A stretch of 64,000 nucleotides of DNA. Source: Amphiura filiformis. Its lineage: Eukaryota > Echinodermata > Ophiuroidea > Amphilepidida > Amphiuridae. Shown here one piece after another: positions 53,201 to 61,718 of this stretch; within the stretch, counting starts at the first letter, position 1; every line of letters starts with the position of its first letter. The translations under genes and the position numbers were made by a program. Under the pieces are notes generated by a model that did no database searches, was not told the origin of the DNA, and saw only the letters and a list, made by a program, of their open reading frames with translations. The DNA is taken from assembly GCF_039555335.1 (NCBI RefSeq), contig NC_092646.1:24615393-24679392 (forward strand), written 5' to 3'.

Positions 53201-56200
53201 GTAAATATTGAGGACAAAATTCAGGTTTTTCATGTGTTGTTTCAAAGAATTTTAGATTTGTCATTTTGAAATTCCCGCCAGCAATCGTCTGAACGTAAAC
53301 AAGTTTTTCCTAAAATTGTAAATTTCCTTAAAAACGACTTTTGTTGATCAAACTTTGGATTATTTAAGATGTAATTGTTAAAGGATGTAGAATTTTAAGA
53401 TAATTTTGAGTATTTTCACGTTTTACATGGTCAAAAAGGGGTCATCAGTTTGATTCCTGATTTTAAAACACTAGCAGTTCTAGTTATTAAATTTCGTCAT
53501 GTTCAAAATCTTTTTCGAAGTGAGCGCCTGGCGCGGAGTGATTCGCCGATATCCATAGTAACGAGCTTACGCTTTGAACGCAGCCGCCAAAAGGTTCCAT
53601 GAACGCGTTCAGGAGAGTATATAAAGGCCGTGCACGACGCGAATTAATCAGATTGCTTGGTGGACAATAGTCCACCCACGAACCCTGAAAGGGAAACCAC
53701 AGGGTAAGCACTGCCAACCAAAGCAAATACACCCTACTCAGGAGCTCAGATTGAGCTAGGGGCAGCTTGGCTACCACAATAGTGGCAACACCAGGGTGGT
53801 TATACACTCAGGTGTTTTGGCCTAGCGCCTATGCCTAATTTGGGCAAGTGACTTGCCGCACACACGCACAAGTCCAATGGAAAATTATGCACTGTATTCA
53901 TGTGCATTCACTGTTGCATGGCAAGCTTCGCATTTGGTGTATAGGCAGCATGGATACCCTGAAGTAGGCCTAGGCCTTGGCCTAGCCTACGACTATGTCA
54001 TGTGATGACAGATTCTGTTGATTAAATTGTATTTTTATGCTTCTTGATTATTCAAGCAGATAGTATATTCGGCAGCATTTATTGGTAATTTATTTAGATT
54101 TAAAAGAGAGAAATAAGGAAATATCGTCATGATCATCAACAAAGATTGTGTATTTACCTGTATTAACTTGTAGGGCCTATTTATGTTGTGATGTGAAAAG
54201 ACAAATATGAAAGCAAAATAACAATACAAGATATAACAAAAGAAGCAAATATAAAACAGAATTGTCAAGTCTCATTTTTACCTGTTACTTCTCCTTTCAT
54301 GCATCACTGATTCAACATGTCTTGGGGAGAATTCTAGTCTTTGATACTACGCTACCACTTGTATGTTTAGAAGGCTAGTCTTCTCCACCAGTCGTTTATA
54401 AAAGTATTAGGGGCAAGCTCGGTCCCGTTACAATATTAACAGAATAAATAACCTCCGGTGTAAAAAATTGCACCGCTGTCCGACCGAAAAACCATAGTAA
54501 AGTACTCTAGCATCGAATGCGTAACTATCGTGTGCAAATTCGAAGCTAGAGTTCTCGAGTAAACCTCAAAAGACCGTTCCGCTTGTCCAAACACTCAAGT
54601 ATCAGAAGGATGGTCCACAATAGCGTGATTCACGTAACATGAATAGGGATTAAAAAGCTGTCAAGTAGAACCATGTGCTTCTTTTGTCCTATTAAGCTAT
54701 TTGCCATCAAGATTTCATATATGGAAACAGTTCAGACCCAGAACAGGATCATTTCAGAAATTAATATTTCGTTCTGGGTCTGATTATTCGGACTAACTGG
54801 TAACCAGCGTTGGAAAAAGCTGGTATCGCGTAGCAAAATGGTACACAATTTTATCAATTTGCTTCACAATTTTGGACTTACACACTGAAGTACGTGAATG
54901 TACCAAGAGAAAAGTAATGAAAGCAAATTTTGCTACGCATAAAAAATGCTTAATTCCAATACTGCTGGTAACAAAAGTTATGTATAGGAGCAAAGAATCC
55001 AATTAATCCACTGAAATTTCAGTGATTCAAGACAAGTTGTTCAATATGTTAAGAAATGAGGTACATTCTAGCAGTAATTACAAGAAATTACAACACATTA
55101 CTTTACTATGTATGGATGGAGCAGTGCAATACAAATAATCATGCTTAACTCGCAAACACAAAATAGGAATCAACTGACATTTTGGGAATAAGCTTTTATC
55201 GTGGATATCTACTGAAAAATGTCATAAAAAGAGGATGCTACATATGAACAAAATCCAAGAGGTATGGTAATGTGGCTGGTTGTTTCTGAATTGGGGCTTG
55301 AATTGAATGGTCCTTTTTACAGTTCTTATCTTCATTTAAGCAAACTGCCCATACATTTTGCTTCATATTTTTACTGGGGTATTTACCTACTTTCTGCAAT
55401 ATTTTCACAGTGATGTTTCAGTTCAAGGCTACTGAAATTTACCAGACATTTTCAAAATATCTAACATTTTCCAAGCTAAGTGGATGTATGGAAGGGCATA
55501 ATTAAATTAATAGAATTTGTGTCGCAGTGGCAGAATGTAGACGTGTTCATCTGTAAAAAGAATATACCGTAGCCTAATAATGCATGTATTAATATAATAT
55601 ACCTTTGTCATTTTCACATCACAGCGAAATCTCGCGGTGAGTTACAACAACAGACTACCTGAGAATCAATCACCAAGGTAAGCAACTGACATTTTGGGAA
55701 TAAGCAGTCAAGTTAGCTCAATCGAGCTATTAGCAGTCAAGTTAGCTCAATCGATAAGGCATTCGACTATGGTGCAAGAGGTTGCGTGTTCGAACCCTGG
55801 TGGTGCCTAGTACACTCTTGTGGAAAATTGAGTTAGCTTGAAATTCCCTTGGACAAGGAACGTACTGCTAATTGTCTTGTTGTAACCCGTACTAACTCGG
55901 GGAGCTGATCCTGGTTGCGATGGCTATTTGTGGAATGTCTAGGGTGTGCGCTCTTGAAGCAGCAAAGTCCCTGATTTGTTGTTAAATGGTTTATGGAATG
56001 ATGTGGGGCCGTAGTGAGGCTTGTGGATCAATGTCTAGGCGTTGTGCCTGTGCGTAGCGCAAGTCCCTATAAATCACTGCGCTTAAAAAAAAAAATTTAA
56101 GCATATATTGTGAAATGTAACTCTCAAAATACATTTAATATGTCCAGTCTATGATTTTTGTCTATCCTTTGTGAACACCTGGACCAAGTCACTTCAAATC

Positions 56201-57434
56201 ATCCCCAAGTCACATGGTTTAGGAATACAGAGAACATTCCTAAACCAGTGACTTGGGGATGATTTGAATTGACCCCCACATGACATGAGTCTGGTATTGG
56301 AGTCACACATTCAGGTAATCCCATTTGAAATTCACACTCACTGTGTGGAATATTAAGGTCATTAACGAAAGGTCCATAGGGGTGTATGGATTTAAATTGG
56401 AATAGCACATTTTTCAGGTGTTTCAAAATTGTCCACATTGTTTCCAGTATTGCCATGTGAGTGCAAAATTTGACCATGCAATCTATTGTGTGTTTTCCAT
56501 TCAGGTCAATCCCTACTCCTAATCTCCCAGATGGTGTGTCGCATAGAATAAATAACAACCCCTACTGTCTTAGGGATGGAAGGAGATTTTCCCAACCACC
56601 AACGATGGTTTACTCGACTACGAAGCAGTTGGCAGAGCCTAAAGGTGCTGAGGGAGACAAGTAAGTAGTGGTCTGTGACAGTGTGGGGGTGTGTGTGGGA
56701 GGGGTGGGGGTAATTGTATCAGCATTCATACCATGGAGGTGTGCATATGTGACCAGATCTGATCCAATCGGGCTAAAGTTTGCAATAATGAAACTGAGAT
56801 ATAGGCAAAAAATGAGGAGAAAAAACAAACAATGAAAAACTTTAACAAATTATGGACATATAAAAGGTTCATAACTTTGCAACGAAGTATTCAAGAAACT
56901 TGGGGATTCAACATCAGTAAGTGTAGGTACTGAGCAAGTTAGTAATTGTAGTAACTGGGGTTGAACAACTCTTCCTACATTTGTATACCTTTGTAACATT
57001 GTTAATCGGTGATGGATCCACACTTGTCCACGTGAACACAAGTTAATGGAAGCGCGCATAAAAACTATGCATTACTTGTGTGCGCGTAAAATTCGTCATG
57101 CCATGCCTGGAACTTGGTTTTGAATTCAGTTGGAATAGTCGCTAAACATTGCCGTTTTATTTTGTAGTTTTATTGCTGATATCAACAGAGAAACCATCAA
57201 ATCTTGTTGTCGTTGTTGAAAAGGATTCAATCATGTTTCACCGTTGTTCCTCACCATGGTGATGAACAATGGTGAAACATGATTGAATCCTAAATAACTA
57301 ATAGTATTACTTACCTGACATACACTATATGTTCTGTTGTTCACAGATCTGTAGCAACCAGCAAGAAGCCCCCTGTACTTGGCATATTGCCAGAATGCCA
57401 CCTATCTAAGGATGAACCATATCTTCATTTGTGA
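41220..57434 (+). CDS. NDUFA7: NADH dehydrogenase (ubiquinone) 1 alpha subcomplex subunit 7
   Basis: Four plus-strand exons, 41220-41270, 55625-55677, 56505-56660 and 57347-57434, join in phase 0, 2, 2 to a 115-residue protein, close to the family length of about 113. Diagnostic blocks are MATASPWIVRMRNFFVG at the N-terminus, then NLPDGVSHRINNNPYCLRDG and RRFSQPP. The protein ends LSKDEPYLHL, matching the family's DQPYL end. NDUFA7 is a small accessory subunit on the matrix side of mitochondrial complex I. Intron 1 is 14,354 bp because a 10.1-kb LTR retrotransposon sits in it in the same orientation. Confidence 0.93.
42744..42772. repeat. perfect 13-bp hairpin
   Basis: TTCGTACCCATGC and its inverse, with a 3-base loop. 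Confidence 0.85.
42819..42841. repeat. perfect 10-bp hairpin
   Basis: ACAGCAATAC and GTATTGCTGT around GCA, 46 bp downstream of the preceding hairpin. Confidence 0.75.
43681..43865. mobile_element. Tigger/pogo-type MITE
   Basis: CAGTGGAAACTCATTATAAC...TTATAATGAGGTTTTACTG, 185 bp, with TA on both flanks (43679-43680 and 43866-43867) and an inner TTCGTTATA word in both orientations. Typical of pogo-clade mariner MITEs. Confidence 0.85.
44027..44062. repeat. perfect 14-bp hairpin
   Basis: CCCATACCGTACTA and its exact inverse, with an 8-base loop. Confidence 0.85.
44284..45915 (+). repeat. 5' LTR
   Basis: 1632 bp, TG...CA ends. It contains a TATATAAA box at 45098-45105, about 190 bp before an ACCAGGGTGG block, and a TAGGCCTAGGCC palindromic cluster near 45441-45470. 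The minus frame 44982-45287 is a by-product. Confidence 0.93.
45098..45105 (+). promoter_or_regulatory. LTR TATA box
   Basis: TATATAAA within AGGAGAGTATATAAAGGCCG. The identical sequence is at 53618-53625 in the 3' LTR. Likely core promoter of the element. Confidence 0.7.
45918..45935 (+). promoter_or_regulatory. primer-binding site
   Basis: TGGTGTCTGGCGGTAGGA lies just inside the 5' LTR. Its complement ends GACACCA, as expected for a tRNA 3' end; tRNA-Leu is the likeliest match from memory, unverified. Confidence 0.65.
45975..47011 (+). pseudogene. retrotransposon Gag-like frame with one frameshift
   Basis: Opens with an acidic Ser/Thr-rich leader, then a GVKIKPQTYDGTTSWSDYL block typical of Ty3/Gypsy Gag. 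A one-base shift near 46190-46240 moves the frame to 46277-47011, which continues with LGYLDPTERRDYHSLVACLN, LRFGTENQEELFWVKL and a FVETEAVYKAE tail. The C-terminus lacks a CCHC zinc knuckle. Instead it carries a duplicated basic module (RKSPSSxxRxRRRLA, near residues 155-170 and 210-225 of the second frame). Gag forms the particle that packages the RNA; this copy is probably non-functional because of the shift. Confidence 0.85.
47012..48485. other. LTR-element interior without coding
   Basis: Where pol would be expected, no catalytic motif is visible in any frame. Two related stretches around 47345 and 47390 share GCGGAAAAGCCCT/CCGGAAAAGGGCT words. Possibly filler or packaging sequence. Confidence 0.55.
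48486..50156. mobile_element. nested DNA element with CTGGAGAGGACA motif array
   Basis: Ends GGGCTATTTCATTATAAATG plus ACA and the inverse, flanked by ATGG at 48482-48485 and 50157-50160. Five variants of CTGGAGAGGACA followed by TTTTTAA lie at about 48674, 49042, 49391, 49564 and 49748, all in the same direction. 1671 bp, no ORF over 70 codons. Confidence 0.85.
50157..50539. other. LTR-element interior between nested elements
   Basis: Unique stretch, no motif recognised. The minus frame 50140-50322 starts inside the nested element and is not credible. Confidence 0.4.
50540..52410. mobile_element. nested DNA element with GTCCGTCCCTCACA motif array
   Basis: Ends GAGTGTGATCGGAA and TTCCGATCACACTC, flanked by TAAA at 50536-50539 and 52411-52414. 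About fourteen copies of TGTCCGTCCCTCAC or its inverse occur (near 50717, 50906, 51064, 51076, 51267, 51445, 51648, 51816, 51838, 51994, 52016, 52208, 52373 and 52384). Two of these pairs form palindromes. A 361-bp internal duplication (about 50820-51080 and 51181-51445) is also present. No transposase. Confidence 0.88.
52415..52801 (+). other. 3' interior and polypurine tract
   Basis: Short non-coding stretch ending in GAAGAGGGGGTAG immediately before the 3' LTR. The polypurine tract primes plus-strand DNA synthesis in LTR elements. Confidence 0.7.
52802..54432 (+). repeat. 3' LTR
   Basis: 1631 bp and nearly identical to the 5' LTR, with TATATAAA at 53618-53625. It could act as a sense promoter toward NDUFA7 exon 2 (inference). 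Confidence 0.93.
54437..54796. other. NDUFA7 intron 1 after the LTR element
   Basis: A short inverted repeat pairs CAGACCCAGAAC (about 54732) with GTTCTGGGTCTG (about 54771). Nothing else supported. Confidence 0.45.
54805..54964. mobile_element. hAT-type MITE with duplication CTGGTAAC
   Basis: CAGCGTTGGAAAAAGCTGG...AATTCCAATACTG flanked by CTGGTAAC at 54797-54804 and 54965-54972. Same family as 26494-26680. It lies in a remnant of the 20273-20627 foldback family. Confidence 0.88.
54973..55624. other. intron 1 distal part with MITE remnants
   Basis: 54973-55080 matches the inner arm of 20273-20627. 55085-55240 matches part of the element at 24479-24822 (CATGCTTAACTCGCAAA, GAATCAACTGA, GTGGATAT). 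The remainder up to exon 2 is unique. Confidence 0.55.
55625..55677 (+). CDS. NDUFA7: NDUFA7 exon 2
   Basis: 53 bases, acceptor TTCACATCACAG, donor GTAAGC. It encodes RNLAVSYNNRLPENQSP and two bases of an Arg codon. Confidence 0.88.
55706..56095 (+). mobile_element. tRNA-derived SINE with duplicated A-box and poly(A) tail
   Basis: AGTTAGCTCAATCGATAAGG (A-box) and GTGTTCGAACCC (B-box) head a 300-bp body ending in a 17-base A-rich tail at about 56083-56095. The A-box segment GCAGTCAAGTTAGCTCAATC occurs twice, at 55706 and 55731. In NDUFA7 intron 2, sense orientation. Confidence 0.8.
56180..56412. repeat. foldback and GGGCTATT MITE remnants
   Basis: 56180-56290 is related to the foldback at 27457-27710 (CAAATCATCCCCAAGTCACA and inverse). 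56310-56412 is a GGGCTATT MITE remnant ending TTGGAATAGCAC. Both lie 90-320 bp before NDUFA7 exon 3. Confidence 0.65.
56505..56660 (+). CDS. NDUFA7: NDUFA7 exon 3
   Basis: 156 bases, acceptor TTTCCATTCAG, donor GTAAGT. It encodes the conserved core NLPDGVSHRINNN and CLRDGRRFSQPP. Confidence 0.95.
56661..57346. other. NDUFA7 intron 3
   Basis: 686 bases. Contains a GT-rich stretch after the donor and the hairpin 57222-57291. No other feature. Confidence 0.5.
57222..57291. ncRNA. pre-miRNA-like hairpin in NDUFA7 intron 3
   Basis: 28-base arms at 57222-57249 and 57264-57291 pair with a single mismatch (AGGATTCAATCATGTTTCAC on the left), around a 14-base loop. Size and shape fit a miRNA precursor, but a tiny foldback transposon is equally possible. 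Confidence 0.35.
57347..57434 (+). CDS. NDUFA7: NDUFA7 exon 4
   Basis: 88 bases, acceptor TTGTTCACAG. It encodes SVATSKKPPVLGILPE, then SKDEPYLHL and TGA. Confidence 0.93.
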
Positions 57435-57917
57435 TGAACATAAAGATGCACTAGAAAAATATCACCTGTATATAATAGTAACTTTACTGATTGACTGACT
57501 ATATGGAATGTTTCTGCTACCTGTTCATGATGATTAGAATACTATCCCTCCACTGAGAACAAGTCCAACAGACATCACCTTATGAATGCAGTGAGAAATT
57601 GGCTACAAAGTATTATATGTAAAATCAGATATGAATATTAAAACTTGAGAGAATGAAAAGTATTGTCGGTATTGAAATGGTCCATTTGGGTTCCTCGAGA
57701 TAGTGAGGTCAGTGTGTGCTCCACTGGGCGTAGTATTATATTACATGTGTTGACTCAAAGAACTGGCATCTTTTCCTGTGCAATCAAAGAAGGTACACCT
57801 GTAACTGAAGTAAATGGCAAAAAAGCACTGCCATCATTGTCTCGAGGAAGCCAAATGGACTAGAGTAAGAAAGTTTAAACAACAATACAGCCAAGACCAG
57901 CATGTTTTGTAACATAT
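57435..57917. other. 3' UTR and downstream flank of NDUFA7
   Basis: The 3' UTR probably ends around 57640-57660, where ATATTAAAACTTGAG is the nearest AATAAA-like signal. The rest is unassigned. Confidence 0.4.
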
Positions 57918-58583
57918 TTAAGGGATCTAAAATGAGCGTTTATTGCGTTTCGACAGTATTTTTTGTGGGACATGAGAGCACCCCAGACCTATCGAATTGC
58001 ATTCTGAATACGAAGCATGTCTTTCTGATATCAAATAATTTACATTTTTGAAAATCACAATATAATACAAATTTTATGACAAATTATAAAAATTTGATAT
58101 TTTTCAAATTTTTGATATATAACAGTCCTCGAAGTAAATTATATAAATCTAATGATATATTCTTAAAGTATATGTAGCAGGGAGGAAAAGCCGACGGTCA
58201 ATTGAAAATTTTGACCTTTCATATTGAAGATATGGATTTTTTCCCAAAAAGACCTAATTTTTTTTGGTGTTTTGGGAAAAAAAATCCATATCTTCAATAC
58301 GAAAGGTCAAAATTTTCAATTGATCGTCGGCTTTTCATCCCACCTACATACACTTTAAGTATAAATCATCAGATTTATTAAGTTTACTTCAAGTACTGTT
58401 AAATATCAAAATATCAATTTTAATGATTTGCCATAAAATGTGTATTAAATTGCGAATTTCAAAAATCAAAATTATTTGATATCAGAATGACATTCTTCGT
58501 ATTCAGAATGCAATTCGATATGTCTGATGTGCTCTAATGTCCCAAAATAAATACTGTCCGAACGTTCATACCCCAGCCCTTAA
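57918..58583. mobile_element. second copy of the 650-bp foldback element
   Basis: TTAAGGGATCTAAAATGAGC at the left, CAGCCCTTAA at the right, TTAA at each end. Arms as in 15626-16275. Its flanks do not extend the pairing, so TTAA looks like the true target. Confidence 0.82.
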
Positions 58584-59285
58584 TACAACTACTATACCAT
58601 TTTTCATCCTGATATGGCAGTGATGTGAACGTGTTGAGGCAGCTATTTTTGCGTGCATCTATGCAACGTCTTTAACCATGTGTGTGTATACGCCAGCACA
58701 TTGAGAGAACACTAGCGATTTATAGCTGCACTCATTGACATATATGCACTGACGTCACTGCGCCACATCAGGGTGAAAAGTGGTATGTTTTGAAATGTTT
58801 TGACATCATTGAATGCTGGGTTATTAAAAGAATGTACGATTGTAAACCATTTTGCATCAAAATTTACTGCATTAATGATTTTAAATTGTTGACAAATTTT
58901 TTCAAATTTTCGGCAAAAATGGTAAAGAAATATTCAGTGAATATGGTAAATAATACTATGATACAAATATGCTTATGGCAACATTTGAAATGTTGCTGGG
59001 CTTTTTAGAGTCCAACAGATAAAGTTTGTGGTAACACAGATGCATCCTTTCAAAACATTTTGCATTCTTCTGATGCTTTATTTGAATGCTGGTTTCATCA
59101 AAACGATTTTAGTAACAAATGTGTTTATCAAAAATTTAAAAAAATGGAAAAACAATGATGCACAACTTACAAGGGATGCTAAAATTTAATTAGTTTGTAT
59201 AGGTCTCAATTAGCAATAAGCATGAAAACCCATTTATTTATTTGGACAAAATGAAAAACATGGTACATATTTGTAAGTGTCCATT
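58584..59285. other. unassigned intergenic sequence
   Basis: AT-rich, no gene or repeat family recognised. Confidence 0.4.
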
Positions 59286-60255
59286 GGGCTATTACATTTA
59301 AAATTCACACTACCCCTGTGGAAGATTTTGGAAATATCTTCCACAGGGGGAGTATGAATTTTAAATGGGATGAAAACAGCTCCATTTGTAACTCGCCCTC
59401 CCTCAGTGGAAGATCCAGGTTGAATCTTTCTCAGAGGGTGTATGAAATTCAAATGGAGCTGCCTAATGTGTTCATTCCATTTGAAATTCATACTTCTACA
59501 GGGGTAGTGTGGATTTAAATGGATTAGCATGTCCATTGCCACCTGGTGGGGGAATTTTAATACAAATTGGTTGGAAAAGGAAAAGGTAAGTTGATATGTT
59601 AAAATAATCAAAACAAACATAATTGTGTTTAGTATCCAGCATATCTTTTTAAATTTCAAATCTTTCCATTATGTATTGCTGTGTTCAGTTGCTTTTTGTA
59701 TCAACCTGTTGGACAATGATGCATGCAATATCTTAATGGGCTATTCCAGTTGAAATCCACACTACCCCTGTGGAAGATTTTGGTAATATCTTCCACAGGG
59801 GGAGTATGATTTTCAAATTTAAATGGTCAAGGTTAATCATTTTGTAACTCATACTCCCTCTGTATTATGGCTTGGCCTATATCTTCCACACCTGGAGTGA
59901 GGATTCAAATGGAAGTTCCCCAATTGTATATTTGATTCGAAACAAATACTCCCTCTGTGGAAGACTTTAACTTAATCTTCCACAGGGGTATTGTGGATCT
60001 TAAATGGAATAGTCCAATTCACTGTTTCAACCAATAAGAATCATTTTGAGGACTGTATAGTTCCTTTTACCAGATATGCATGTTTTAGCCTTTACAGGCT
60101 GTTCCAGTTAAAATCTATACACCGCCTATGGGAGACATGACCTTAATGTCCCACACAAAGGGTGTAGATTTCAATCGGGTGACTCTTTTGAAATTCACAC
60201 TCCCTGTGTGGAATATAAAGGTCATGTCTTCCAGGTGCATGGATATCAACTTGAA
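59286..60255. repeat. cluster of three GGGCTATT-type MITEs
   Basis: Copies at about 59286-59535, 59739-60013 and 60097-60255. The first two carry CTGTGGAAGATTTTGG and ATATCTTCCACAGGGG as inner hairpins, and are longer than the roughly 195-bp form because these inner blocks are multiplied. Confidence 0.7.
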
Positions 60256-61715
60256 CTGAAATTGCCTGATTGTGTGAACAAGGACCTGTTGGTTTCTTTG
60301 TGAAGTTGTGATTAACTAATAGCTTGCAATCACCATCATGGCAGGCATGCATATTGACTATAGTCTGTTCAGTATAAGGTTGGAACATGACCCACATGTA
60401 CACCAAAATGCATGGATGATACACAAATGGGGCAAAGCTCATGTTATCAACCTATGGTGAAGACACTTAATTTAAAGATCATTTAGAGAAATATGTAACC
60501 TGACTTAGGACAAAGGTGAATGGATGGGGTCATGTCCCAATTTATGCTGGACACACTATAGTAGGTTGCCATCATATGTTGATACCATCATTGTTCATTT
60601 TAAGTGAAAGGAAACTGTATTCTTGCTTTGGAGAACATTTGCAATAAAACCTATGTCGTATAGGAAGAAGTATACTCTTTTTGTGTCTTAAGATGGGGGT
60701 GTGTTTGGTTGAGTTGGCATGATTTCAGTTTGGGGGTTTAGGGTAAGAAGACCCTATCCACGGCTGTTTGATGTATATAGAATTGGCTTCATTATTAAGA
60801 AAATGAAAACTATAGGTGGCGCTATTTATCATAAATCATATTACTTAATTTGCAAGGGGTATGTAATCAATACTGCCATTAAAACAGGTGGAATAGGTGA
60901 AACAAGCAACAAATAAATTTTATAAACATATTTCATCAAAAAATAAAATGAATTATTTGTATTAAAAGCCTGAAAGAGTAATTTCCAGTATCTAAATAGC
61001 GCCACCAATCTTGTCATAAATATATACATTTTATATCTGAAAAAGCTTTAAAACATGCTGTGAAAGTGAATAATGTTGTAAATAAGGGGAAATTAAAGTT
61101 GAGAATGACTCAAAAGCATCTGTATACATTAGCTTGATATCACTTTTAGCTGTTTAAGCCTAAAATTTGGTTGTACATGATGTTTTGTTTGAAAAACTAA
61201 TAAATGGTCCCATCAAACAACCGTGAGATATCAGTAATAGCTGCTGGGTGTCGTATTTTCTGATTGTGTACAATATAAATTGCAGAAGTTGTCGTCAAAA
61301 TGTCTATAGGACAGCTATTGCAGATAGGGCCTTCAGAATTGATATGAATCTGGATAATTTTGATACCTGCAGTCCTGTTGCAAAATCCTTTTTCACATTT
61401 TTTCAAAAACCTTTTTTGATAACAGGGGCTATTTCTATAAAATGTAACCCTCTTGTATGTTTTGCTATTGACAACTATTTTTCACGGGAGATATTTTGTG
61501 AAATTTGAGGGCTATTGGTTTTCTTCGGATCTCCCCTGTATTTTGAGTCCATCCTGCAGTATCTCATCATAATCACACTATCTTGCATGTATGTGTGGAT
61601 GACCTCATATTTAGACTAAAACTCCTCAACAAAAGTTTGGAAAGTTTTTTTCAAGCACCTATATCCAATATGATTTGTAATATACATACAAACATACAAA
61701 CATACATACATACAT
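60256..61715. other. intergenic, with a small inverted repeat
   Basis: ATAGGTGGCGCTATTTA (about 60812) and TAAATAGCGCCACC (about 60994) are inverted, suggesting a 200-bp MITE. A CATA microsatellite lies at about 61681-61718. Open frames here are not recognised. Confidence 0.5.
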
Positions 61716-61718
61716 ACA

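Larger units (their letters stand above)
44284..54432 (+). mobile_element. LTR retrotransposon, gag only, with two nested DNA elements
   Basis: Two LTRs of 1632 and 1631 bp (44284-45915 and 52802-54432) begin TGAAACGG and end CCGTTACA. They are flanked by ATAT at 44280-44283 and 54433-54436. A TGGTGTC primer-binding site starts two bases after the 5' LTR (about 45918), and a GAAGAGGGGGTAG polypurine tract precedes the 3' LTR. The 6.9-kb interior has a Gag-like frame but no protease, reverse transcriptase, RNase H or integrase. Two terminal-inverted-repeat elements account for 3.5 kb of it. It is therefore non-autonomous and must have been mobilised by a related Ty3/Gypsy-like element (inference). 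LTRs differ by roughly two dozen substitutions and small indels. Confidence 0.93.

Noticed and set aside
61248-61508. 86-codon plus-strand frame
   Set aside because: No recognisable motif, no homologue in memory, and no splice or polyadenylation context. Cannot be supported as a gene.
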